Source of the DNA: Eimeria necatrix
Taxonomy: Eukaryota > Apicomplexa > Conoidasida > Eucoccidiorida > Eimeriidae
DNA: 17,877 nucleotides
NCBI RefSeq assembly: GCF_000499385.1
Contig: NW_013651754.1
Coordinates: forward strand, 99,660 to 117,536
Reading direction: 5' to 3'
Positions within the stretch are counted from its first letter, which is position 1. Each line of letters begins with the position of its first letter. The position numbers and the translations under genes are program-made. The notes beneath the pieces are model-generated. The model searched no databases, was not told the DNA's origin, and was given only the letters and a program-made list of their open reading frames with translations. Shown one piece after another: positions 9,307 to 16,556 of this stretch.

Positions 9307-11051
9307 TTTGTTTATTTATTTGTTTATTTATTTATTTATTTATTTATTTACCTGGTTTGGACTTCTCTGCCGCCATTTCTGTGACCATAATGAGCTGCTT
9401 TATCGGGATGGTATCCATGACCCCAGACCGGCAGATACCCTAAACCCTAAACCCTAAACCCTAAACCCTAAACCCTAAACCCTAAACCCAAAACCCTAAA
9501 CCCTCGCCAGTGGGCGTGGCTGGGGGCTGCGCGGCCCGGCTCACCTGGGGATTTCGCTCTCAGCCCGTCTAAATCTACGAACTAAACAATTAATTAAATT
9601 AATTAATTAATTAAATTAATTAATTAATTAAATTAATTAAATTAATTAATTAAATTAATTAATTAATTACTTTTTGAATTTCCTCCTCCGGAAACTCGTA
9701 TTGGTCTGCGCTGTGCTCGCGCAGCGCCGCCGCGATTTCCTCGGGGCCCCTCAGGGGCGGCACTTCGAGGCAAACGTTGAAGGCCTTTGCAATTCCGGAG
9801 TCCTGAAAAGAAAACAAAAGCGAATTGAGGCATTTAAAACCACTAATTCAGTGTATTTGAACAATACACTGAATTAGTGGTTTTAAGGGAAATGTTTGAG
9901 GGGTTTTGCGGGGGTTTGGGGTTTTTTTTTTACAAAAAATCGAAAAATTTGAAGACATATTCGCTGTTTTAGGGTTTTGCGCGGAAAAGGGTTTCGCAGC
10001 AATTAAATTAATTTATTCCCCAAAAAGGGCTTCAGTCAGCCAGAGCCAAACAACGAGGGTTTAGGGTTTAGGGTTTAGGGTTTAGGGTTTAGGGTTTAGG
10101 GTTTAGGGTTTGGGGGCTGAAGCCGGAGTCCCAGAACCCGCCCGACCTCCCCGAAAACGCCGAAAAAGAAAACAAAAAGATTTAAAAAGATTTAAAAAGA
10201 TTTAAAAAGATTAAAAAGATTAAAAAGAATAAAAAGATTAAAAAGATTAAAAAGATTAAAAAGAATAAAAAGATTAAAAAGATTAAAAATAAAAAACAAA
10301 CCCTGATGAACTCCGGCTCGGAAGTGGTGGCAATCACCAGCAACTTGGAGCCTTCTTTCGGCGGCTGCTTCTTCACCAAAACCAGCAGCGCCTGCAGCGC
10401 CAAGTTCGAAAACCTGCATGCAAACCCCAAACCCTTTTTTAGGGTTTACGCGCCAACAAACCCTCTTTTAGGGTTTCCACCGCTTCCAAACACCGTTTCT
10501 CGCCGGCTAGCTAGCTAGCTAGCTAGCTAGCTACCCATCTATCTGCCTATCCACCTAGCTAGCTAGCTAGCTAGCTAGCTAGCTAGCTAGCTAGCTAACC
10601 ATCCACCTAGCTAGCTAGCTAGCTAGCTGGCTCTCTCTCTCGCTCTCTCGCTCTCTCTCTCGCTCTCTCGCTCTCTCGCTCTCTCGCTCGCAGCTAGCCA
10701 GCTAGCCAGCCAGCTAGCCAGCTAGCTAGCTAGCTAGCTAGCTACCTGGGTCCAATGGGGGTGAAGTCGACGATGCGTTCGAGGTCGTCGAGCAGCACAA
10801 GAGACAGCTGGGACTTGTAGGCGTCCTGGAAAGCCCTGAGGAGTAGAGACACCCGAGGGCCCTCGGAGAGGCCCACCCAGCTTTCCGGAGACACCAATTT
10901 AGTGAGAGGAAAGTCCAGAAGTTTTGCTGCTGCTGCTGCCAGTGCTGTCTTGCCGCTGCCGCGGGGGCCCTGCAGCAGCAGCGAGAGGACTTGGGTTTTG
11001 CTGCTGCTGCGCACCTGCGCCCCCAGGCTCAGGCAGGTGGCCTGCGCCCGC

Positions 11052-11102
<51 letters not shown>

Positions 11103-11245
11103 AGGTCGAGGATGCCGTGGGGCATGCAGGAAGACAGGCGCTGCTCGTCGCTGCCGAAGGCGGGTTTGAGGTCTTGGAAGGCGCGGTCGAAGTCTTCGGG
11201 GAGGATTTGAATGGCCGCGAGTTCGCAAACCCTTTTTTGGGGTTT

Positions 11246-11287
<42 letters not shown>

Positions 11288-11625
11288 TCCCAGGGCTCGT
11301 TGGAAAGCAAAAGAAGCAGCAGACTTCACCAAACCCTCCAACTCAGCCCCCGAGAAGTTGCGGGCCCTCTCGGCGAGGGTTTGGAAGTCCACGGAGGGGT
11401 GGAGGCGGCCTTTTTGCTGCAGTTCTTTGGTTTTGATTTCGAGGATTTGGAGTCTTCCGGCGAAGTCGGGGAGTCCGACTTCGACGAGAACTTCGAATCT
11501 TCCGGGTCTTAAAAGAGCTTCATCGATTAAATCCAATCTGTTTGTCATTCCCACGAGAAGGAGGTTATCGAGAGCTTTAATTCCGTCTATTTTGGCCAGC
11601 AGCTGGTTCACCACCGAGTCCGTGA

Positions 11626-11661
<36 letters not shown>

Positions 11662-12227
11662 GGCTGCGGCAAATCGCGTCCAGCTCGTCAAAAACCACCA
11701 AGTGCAGCGCGGACTCCGTTCCTTTTTGCTGCTGCTCCTCCTCTGCATCCTTAAAAAGATTCCTCACATTCTCCTCCGATTGTCCCACAAACTTGTTCAA
11801 AATTTCGGGTCCGCTGACTATTTTTGGCTCTCTTGCATGCAAACAAAGCCCCAACTGCCTCGCAATAAGAGTTTTTCCAGTTCCTGGAGGGCCATATAAC
11901 AAAAGCCCCTTTACGTGTTTTATTCCCAACTCCGCCGCGAGGCCCCGCGGGAGCATTCTGGAGGCGAAGACTCTGCGGAGGATTTCTTTGAATTCTTTTT
12001 CGAGTCCGCCGATCCCGAGTTCCAGGAACGAGGAGGCGATCCCCACTTGTGGGGCCCCACACTCGATCCCGATCCCGATCCCGCGCACGCTCACCCGATC
12101 CCCGCGGCACCCCACAAAGTCCAGCACAGTCGAGGCAGACAGAGAGAGGAAGTCCAGACGCTCGCTGCCTGCACAGATAGTAAAACAATCACACGCCGCT
12201 GCTGCTGCTGCTGCGGATGCGGATGCG

Positions 12228-12259
<32 letters not shown>

Positions 12260-12427
12260 GGCTGCTGCTGCTGAGGGGGGGGCTTACTGCGGGGCTTGTC
12301 GCCGGGCTGCTGCTCGGGCTCCATGTGGGTGATGCTGCAGCAACAAATCATTTATTTATTTATCTATTTATTTATTTGTTTGTTTATTTATTTATTTATT
12401 TTTTTATTTATTTATTTATTTATTTGT

Positions 12428-12466
<39 letters not shown>

Positions 12467-14731
12467 TTTGTTGGAGCATTTAATTGGTTGGGAAAGGGGA
12501 TTTGAGTTGGGAGATGAGAAATGCCTCAAAAAGAGCCAAAAAGAGTTCAAAAAAGAGAATTAAAGGACTCAAAAAGAGCCAAAAAGAGTTCAAAAAAGAG
12601 AATTAAAGGACTGGAATTAAATGACTCAAAAAGAGTTCAAAAAAAGAGAATTAAAGGACTCAAAAAGAGGTAAAAAGAGTTCAAAAAAGAGGATTAAAGG
12701 ACTCAAAAAAGGGATTTGAGGATGGCTCGGAAAAGAGCATTTAGTGCGCCAACAAGTGGCACTCGAGGTGCAAAATGGAGCATTTAAAAGACTTTGATAA
12801 AACACTTAATGCGCAGAAAACAAAACCAAACAGCCCAAAAGAAGAACATCAAAAGCTGCAAAAAAGAGCATTAAAACCAAAAAAAAAGCCCACCAAAAAC
12901 GCCAAAAAAGCCCATCAAAAGTGCCAAAAAAGGTCTATCAAAAGCACCAAAATAGCCCATCAAAAGTGCCAAATAAGCCCGTCAAAAGCACCATAAAAGC
13001 CCATCAAAACTGCCAAAAAAGCCCATCAAAAGCACCAAAAAAGTCCGTCAAAAGTGCCAAAATAGCCCCTCAAAAGCGCCAGCAAATGTCCATCAAAAGT
13101 GCCAAAAAAGTGCATCAAAAGTGCCAAAAAAGTGCATCAAAAGTGCCGAAAAAGTGCAGAAAAGAACAGACGTGAGTCGGAGGGTTTCTCTGCCGAGTTT
13201 GCGGGCGAGGGACTGTCCGACGCAAAAAAACTGTCCCTCAAAACTCCGCCGCAAATCTTCCTCCAAGTCCTCCCGCTTTACTTCCAGCGGCTCCACTGAG
13301 TTGCAAAAAAGGAGACAAAAAAAGGGTTTTTCAGAGGGTTTTTCGAGGGTTTTCGAGGGTTTGGGGAGGGTTTTAGGAGGGTTTAGGAGGGGGGTTTGAG
13401 GGGGTTTTGAGGGGGTTTAAAAGGGGGGTTTAGGGGGTTTTAAGGGGGTTTTAAAGGGGGTTTTAGAGAGGGTTTTGAGGGGGTTTAAAGGAGGTTTGAG
13501 GGAGGGTTTTAAAGGGGGTTCAAGAGAGGTTTTGAAGAGGGTTTTGGAGGGTTTAGAAGAGGGTTTAAAAGAGGGTTTAAAGCGCTTCCTATCTGCCCAG
13601 CTAGCCATCTAAATGCCCAGCTAGCTGCCCAGCTAGCTGCCCAGCTAGCTACCCAGCTAGCTGCCCAGCTAGCTGTCTATCGCAGCTAGCTGTCAGCTAG
13701 CTGCCCAGCCAGCTGCCCAGCTAGCTGTCAACCGCCGCCAGCTATCCAGCTATCCAGCTATCCAGCCAGCTAGCTAGCTAGCTAGCTAGCTAGCTAGCTA
13801 GCTAGCTAGCTAGCTAGCTACCTGGTTTGACGTAGGTGTTGACTTCGAAGCGGAGGGCCGCGGCGGCTGCGGGCGTTTGGAGGGCAAAGCGGCGGAGGTG
13901 AAGAGAATCTCCGATTTGGAGTTTGGCGCTTTCGCGGTGGCAAATGCTGAGGCCAATATCGAGGCGCTGCACTGCGGGCTCGGGCCTGGGAGGCGCAAAA
14001 TCGGGGTTTTAATTCGCTGATTCGGGGTTTTAATTCGCTAATTTGGGGTTTTATTTTATTTTAATTTGCTTCGTTTTGTTGGGTTTTATTTTGCTTCTTT
14101 TCTGGCTTTTTTGCGGGCTTTTTAAGGCACTTGGAAGTGCTTTTGCGGGCACTAGTGCAAGTCCGGCGGGGAGCCGGAATGAGTGGATTTCGGTGGATTT
14201 GAGGGGATTTAAATGAATTTAAATGAATTAAAATGCATTTAAATGAATTTAAATGAAATTAAATGAATTTAAATGAAAAAATAATCCAAATTATCCAAAA
14301 AAACTGAAAAAAAGCGAAAAAATGACCTACATTACTCCCAAGACGATACACCCCACGTGGCAGTGCACCGGCTGAGGTGTCTGTACACCCGAGGAGGCCC
14401 CCCGCGGGTTCAGCTGCGAATACACTTCGGGGTGTACATAAGCCTAAAACAAATAATAAAACAAATTAAATAAATTAAATTAATTAAATAATTAAATTAA
14501 TTAAATTAATTAAATTAATAATAAAACAATTAAATGAAACTGTTCCAGACAATGGACCTTCCCGAATCAGCAACTCCAGAGGCCCCTGACGGGGCCCCAC
14601 AAGCGCCAATCTAGGGTTTAGGGTTTAGGGTTTAGGGTTTAGGGTTTAGGGTTTGGGGGTTGGGTTCTTACCAGGTTGGTGTAGGCCAGAGAGGTGGAGG
14701 GCAGTTTCGTCACCTTCAGCGTGAACGCCAT
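8745..14731 (-). CDS. NSF: N-ethylmaleimide-sensitive factor (NSF/Sec18), hexameric AAA ATPase, 10 exons
   Basis: NSF disassembles cis-SNARE complexes with SNAP adaptors so that SNAREs can be reused in membrane fusion; it acts in the cytosol and on Golgi/ER membranes. Exons, in coding order: 14731-14672, 14443-14331, 13985-13822, 13295-13172, 12334-12288, 12168-10746, 10413-10302, 9802-9671, 9439-9352, 8815-8745. All have GT-AG borders and all phases agree, giving 777 codons plus TAG. The N domain is about residues 1-190; LAYTNLAY across the exon 1/2 junction matches plant NSF LAFTNLAY. D1 has Walker A GPPGTGKT (262-269), Walker B VVFDELD (E331; DELD instead of the usual DEID), sensor GMTNR and LLRPGR arginine fingers (R390, R393). 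D2 has GPRGSGKT (570-577), LVLLDDLER and GPRFSN. The C-terminus IPIKQLIMVTEMAAEK ... AETFISCLSD matches the plant NSF end. Insertions: Ser11 after D1 Walker B, about Ala14 in the D1-D2 linker, about Ser16 early in D2. The start ATG lies in CACAATGG. The last intron is the least certain junction. Confidence 0.95.
8845..8910. repeat. AAATTA hexamer array in NSF intron 9
   Basis: (AAAATT)n on the plus strand, giving a T-rich stretch upstream of the acceptor of the last NSF exon. Confidence 0.8.
8938..9080 (-). other. Exon-like island inside NSF intron 9
   Basis: Spliced in phase from NSF exon 9 through the telomere-like acceptor at 9081, this island stays open for about 47 codons (YHCENSDCEGLQVALHEGQF, then ASELAVVDYPFEALKAARR) to a TGA. 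It could be an alternative C-terminus. An 18-nt micro-exon (9080-9063, donor GTGACT) would also keep phase with the last NSF exon. The conserved C-terminal motif encoded at 8815-8745 favours the direct splice as the main form. Confidence 0.3.
9081..9149 (-). repeat. Telomere-like array (TTTAGGG on the minus strand), NSF intron 9
   Basis: About ten perfect AAACCCT units on the plus strand. Its last unit, read on the NSF sense strand, gives TTTAG/GGTACC, a usable acceptor for the exon-like island that follows. Confidence 0.95.
9236..9350. repeat. TTTA array starting at the donor of NSF exon 9
   Basis: A near-perfect (TTTA)n array. On the sense strand it reads GTAAATAAATAAAT immediately after exon 9, so the first repeat unit is also the splice donor. 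Confidence 0.92.
9437..9504 (-). repeat. Telomere-like array providing the acceptor of NSF exon 9
   Basis: About nine AAACCCT units with one AAACCCA variant. On the NSF sense strand the last unit reads TTTAG/GGT, and exon 9 begins directly at the GGT. Confidence 0.93.
9589..9670. repeat. TTAA array starting at the donor of NSF exon 8
   Basis: AATT/AAATTAATT repeats. On the sense strand exon 8 ends CAAAAA and the intron begins GTAATTAATTAATT, so donor and array coincide. Confidence 0.92.
9834..9886. repeat. Perfect 24-bp inverted repeat with 5-nt loop, NSF intron 7
   Basis: The left arm 9834-9857 (TTAAAACCACTAATTCAGTG...) is the exact reverse complement of the right arm 9863-9886; the loop is TGAAC. 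The sequence is not low-complexity and has no second copy that I see in the window. It sits about 32 bp upstream of the exon 8 acceptor on the sense strand. Confidence 0.97.
10057..10111 (+). repeat. Telomere-like (TTTAGGG)n array, NSF intron 7
   Basis: Seven to eight perfect units on the plus strand, antisense to NSF. It is the opposite orientation to the arrays in introns 8 and 9. Confidence 0.95.
10168..10292. repeat. 10-11 bp GATTAAAAA repeat, NSF intron 7
   Basis: Tandem GATTTAAAAA, GATTAAAAA and GAATAAAAA units. They begin just after the donor of exon 7 (GTTTGT at 10301) on the sense strand. Confidence 0.85.
10429..10476. repeat. Two AAACCC-T-AGGGTTT inverted telomere-like mini-hairpins
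   Basis: Copies at 10429-10447 (T6 loop) and 10458-10476 (TCTTTT loop) lie in NSF intron 6, just upstream of the exon 7 acceptor on the sense strand. Confidence 0.85.
10507..10744. repeat. (AGCT)n and (CTCTCTCG)n arrays starting at the donor of NSF exon 6
   Basis: AGCT arrays flank a CTCTCTCG/CTCTCG run at 10629-10690. On the sense strand exon 6 ends CCCAG and the intron begins GTAGCTAGCTAG, so the array is in register with the donor. Confidence 0.92.
11041..11103 (-). repeat. Coding CAG tract: poly-Ser in NSF D2
   Basis: A CTG run on the plus strand is read as AGC in NSF, giving about 16 Ser between HGILDL and KRAQAT, a variable stretch before D2 Walker A. Confidence 0.9.
11227..11287 (-). 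repeat. Coding insertion in the NSF D1-D2 linker: poly-Ala plus translated mini-hairpin
   Basis: A GCA run gives about 14 Ala, directly followed by an AAACCC-T6-GGGGTTT inverted repeat (11227-11245) read as KPQKRV. Both sit between the end of D1 (FAFQRAL) and the conserved EDFDRAFQDLKPAFG. Confidence 0.88.
11628..11660 (-). repeat. Coding CAG tract: Ser11 after NSF D1 Walker B
   Basis: Eleven CTG units on the plus strand encode Ser11 between FDELDAICRSR and VTDSVVNQ. It replaces the Gly/Thr-rich loop that other NSF proteins have at this place. Confidence 0.9.
12065..12086 (-). repeat. Coding GATCCC microsatellite in NSF
   Basis: Three GATCCC units encode GIGIGIE in the linker between the N domain and D1. 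Confidence 0.75.
12169..12287 (-). repeat. CAG-tract intron 5 of NSF (119 bp)
   Basis: The intron GTAAGC ... CTGTGCAG is largely CAG units with CCGCATCCGCATCC inserts. Left unspliced it would read as Gln, but its length is not a multiple of three and the N-domain frame is only restored by removal. Confidence 0.85.
12349..12475. repeat. TTTA array, NSF intron 4
   Basis: A long near-perfect TTTA array ends about 15 bp from the exon 5 acceptor (TTGTTGCTGCAG on the sense strand). Confidence 0.92.
12525..12720. repeat. AAAAAGAG minisatellite, NSF intron 4
   Basis: Units of about 40-55 bp containing CAAAAAGAGCCAAAAAGAG, TTCAAAAAAGAGAATTAAAG and GACT are repeated four times with length variation. 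Confidence 0.8.
12885..13160. repeat. 22-23 bp CATCAAAAGTGCCAAAAAAG minisatellite, NSF intron 4
   Basis: About a dozen diverged copies of CATCAAAAGTGCCAAAAAAG end next to the donor of NSF exon 4. The Lys-rich frames it leaves open are taken as repeat by-products. Confidence 0.85.
13318..13583. repeat. G-rich degenerate TTTAGGG-like tract, NSF intron 3
   Basis: GGGGGTTTT, GGGTTTAGG and GAGGGTTTT variants run for about 260 bp on the plus strand. They look like a decayed or expanded telomere-like array with dense G runs. Confidence 0.8.
13590..13820. repeat. (AGCT)n array with CAGCTAGCTGCC variants, starting at the donor of NSF exon 3
   Basis: A diverged CAGCTAGCTGCC repeat grades into a pure AGCT array at 13767-13820. 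On the sense strand exon 3 ends CCAG and the intron starts GTAGCTAGCTAG. Confidence 0.92.
14375..14389. promoter_or_regulatory. AGGTGTCTGTACACC inside NSF exon 2
   Basis: On the NSF sense strand it encodes GVQTPQ in the N domain. A second arm at 14431-14440 encodes YVH at the start of the same exon. Confidence 0.55.
14612..14655 (+). repeat. Telomere-like (TTTAGGG)n array, NSF intron 1
   Basis: Six units on the plus strand lie about 15 bp inside the donor of NSF exon 1 (GTAAGAACCC on the sense strand). Confidence 0.93.
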
Positions 14732-14767
14732 TGTGACTTGTTTGCTGCTAATTCTTTAATCTGCCAG

Positions 14768-14826
<59 letters not shown>

Positions 14827-14938
14827 CCGGTGCTGCTGCTGCTGCTGGTGCTGCTAGTGCCGCGACTGCCGCTGTTGTTGTTGCTGGTTGGTGCTGCAAG
14901 CCGCCGCTGTTTTCGCGCTGCTGCTGCTGCGGCTAGTC

Positions 14939-14982
<44 letters not shown>

Positions 14983-14987
14983 AGAGC

Positions 14988-15209
14988 ATGTCTCCGGAGC
15001 TGTCCAACTCCGCGGGACACGGCGCGGGAAGTGGGACTTCGCAAAGTCCCAAAGAATTCTTTTCTGACAGTTGTGGCGTTGCTGCTGCATGCAGCGAGGG
15101 CTGTGCGGCGTCTGAGGTGTATGTACACCGGAGCGCGCGCAGCAGCACGAGCAGCAGCGAGGCAGCCAGAGCGCTCTTTCGCCAGAAAAAAAGACAAAAA
15201 GGAATTTAA
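14988..15209 (+). CDS. Possible 5' exon or small gene (ATG frame, 73 codons)
   Basis: An ATG at 14988 opens MSPELSNSAGHGAGSGTSQS, PKEFFSDSCGVAAACSEGCA, SEVYVHRSARSSTSSSEAAR and ends QKKRQKGI. The composition looks like protein and is not a pure repeat. It lies upstream of the ankyrin gene on the same strand, so it could be a first exon. The obvious donor (GAG/GTGTAT at 15117) is phase 0, however, and does not fit the phase-1 acceptor at 15839. The palindrome at 15115 would be translated as EVYVH. The minus strand is also open here. Confidence 0.28.
   Translation: MSPELSNSAGHGAGSGTSQSPKEFFSDSCGVAAACSEGCAASEVYVHRSARSSTSSSEAARALFRQKKRQKGI
15086..15129. promoter_or_regulatory. TGCATGCA (15086) and AGGTGTATGTACACC (15115)
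   Basis: A pair 21 bp apart in the divergent intergenic region. Confidence 0.6.
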
Positions 15210-15245
15210 TTTGGCAAATGATGAATAATAAAGAAATAAAATAAA

Positions 15246-15301
15246 CAGAAGACCGGAGAAAAGGAGAGAAAAGCAGAAGACCGGAGAAAAGGAGAGAAAA
15301 G
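15246..15301. repeat. Exact 28-bp tandem duplication
   Basis: CAGAAGACCGGAGAAAAGGA... occurs twice with no mismatch (15246-15273, 15274-15301), in the divergent intergenic region. Confidence 0.93.
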
Positions 15302-15472
15302 CTGCAGCGACTCGCGCCAGCCAGCGCATGCAGCAGCAGTCGGCAGCGGGCGCCGCCGGCGGGGGGCTGGCCGGCTTTTTCGCGCGATCTTCCTTCAATT
15401 TCGAAGAAGAATTGTTTAAATGAGTTAAATTAACATTTTAATTCTCAAATTGAAGCAAATGAGCAGCAAAAA

Positions 15473-15525
15473 GGGTGTACAGACACCCCAACTCGCCGCG
15501 CCGCTGCTGCCAGCTGCTGCATGCA
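15473..15525. promoter_or_regulatory. GGGTGTACAGACACCC (15473) and TGCATGCA (15518)
   Basis: A pair in reversed order in the divergent intergenic region. Confidence 0.6.
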
Positions 15526-15838
15526 GCTGTTGCGGCGCCGCCGGGAAGGGCCGGGCGAGCGGAAAAGATAATCGGAGTTGAATTAAAAACTAAAAAAAGA
15601 AATACTTTTAATTTAATTCAAAATAAATGCCAATTCGCCGCCTCTAGACCTCGCAGCCGCCTGCTGCAGCAGCAGTTGACTGCAGCAGCAGCTCAGCAGC
15701 AGCAGCTCAGCAGCAGCAGCAGCAGCGAGCCTCGCTGGCTTTGAGGACTTTTTGCAAAAGTGACCCCCACACTTAGCAGCATTAGTTTATTTGTTGAATT
15801 TAATTTTCCACTATTTTATTTTCGCCCTTTTTTTCTAG

Positions 15839-15879
15839 CCTTAGCCCTCCTGCTGCTGCTCCCTACAGGGTCACCTCCC

Positions 15880-15945
<66 letters not shown>

Positions 15946-16505
15946 TTGCAGTCTCCCCTGAGCCCTCTGCAGCAAAAGAAAAGAAATGAACTGCTGAGGG
16001 CCTTCGCCTTCAAAGTCCTTTCGGATTATTTGGCTTGCTGCTGCTTCTGGGGTGTACGTACACTGGACCTCAAAATGGCCCGAACCCCTCAGAAGCAGCT
16101 GCGGCAGCAGCAGAAGCCGAAGCAGCAGCAGAAGCCGCAGCAGGAGCAGCAGCAGCGTAAGCCCAAGCAGCCGCAGCAGACGCAGCAGCAGACGCAGCAG
16201 CAGGAACAGCAGCAGGAGCAGCAGGAGCAGCAGCAGGAGCAGCAGGAGCAGCAGCCAGAAGAGCAGCAGCCAGAACAGCAGCAGGAACAGCAGCAGGAGC
16301 AACAGCTGAAACAGCAACAGGAACAGCAGCAGGAGCAGCAGCAGGAGCAGCAGCAGGAGCAGCAGCAGGAGCAGCAGCAGGAGCAGCAGGTGCAGGAACA
16401 GCGTCAGGAGCAGCCGCAACAGCCGCAGCAGCAGCAGCAACAGCAGGAGCAAAAACAGGAGCAGCAGCAGGCACAACAGCAGCAGGGGCCGCAGCAGCAG
16501 GAGCC

Positions 16506-16556
<51 letters not shown>

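Larger units (their letters stand above)
14732..15838. promoter_or_regulatory. NSF to ankyrin-gene divergent intergenic region
   Basis: About 1.1 kb separates the NSF ATG from the first proposed plus-strand exon. It holds CTG tracts (14767-14990), two palindrome/TGCATGCA pairs (15086-15129, 15473-15525) and a 28-bp duplication. The divergent layout and motif density suggest promoters for both genes; no TATA-like element stands out. The plus-strand frame at 14988-15209 is listed separately. Confidence 0.5.

Noticed and set aside
11211..12332. 373-codon plus-strand open frame
   Set aside because: It is the antisense shadow of NSF exon 6 and has no family features.
12091..12351. Single open frame through NSF intron 5 with poly-Gln
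   Set aside because: The frame does not continue into the NSF N-domain reading after the tract, while splicing 12288 to 12168 does.
12885..13160. CRISPR-like direct repeats of 22-23 bp
   Set aside because: The copies are contiguous and diverged with no unique spacers, inside a eukaryotic intron.
16075..16110. Histone H3-like start (MARTPQKQLRQ) of the Gln-rich segment
   Set aside because: The resemblance is limited to about four residues. The sequence then becomes poly-Gln and no histone fold follows.
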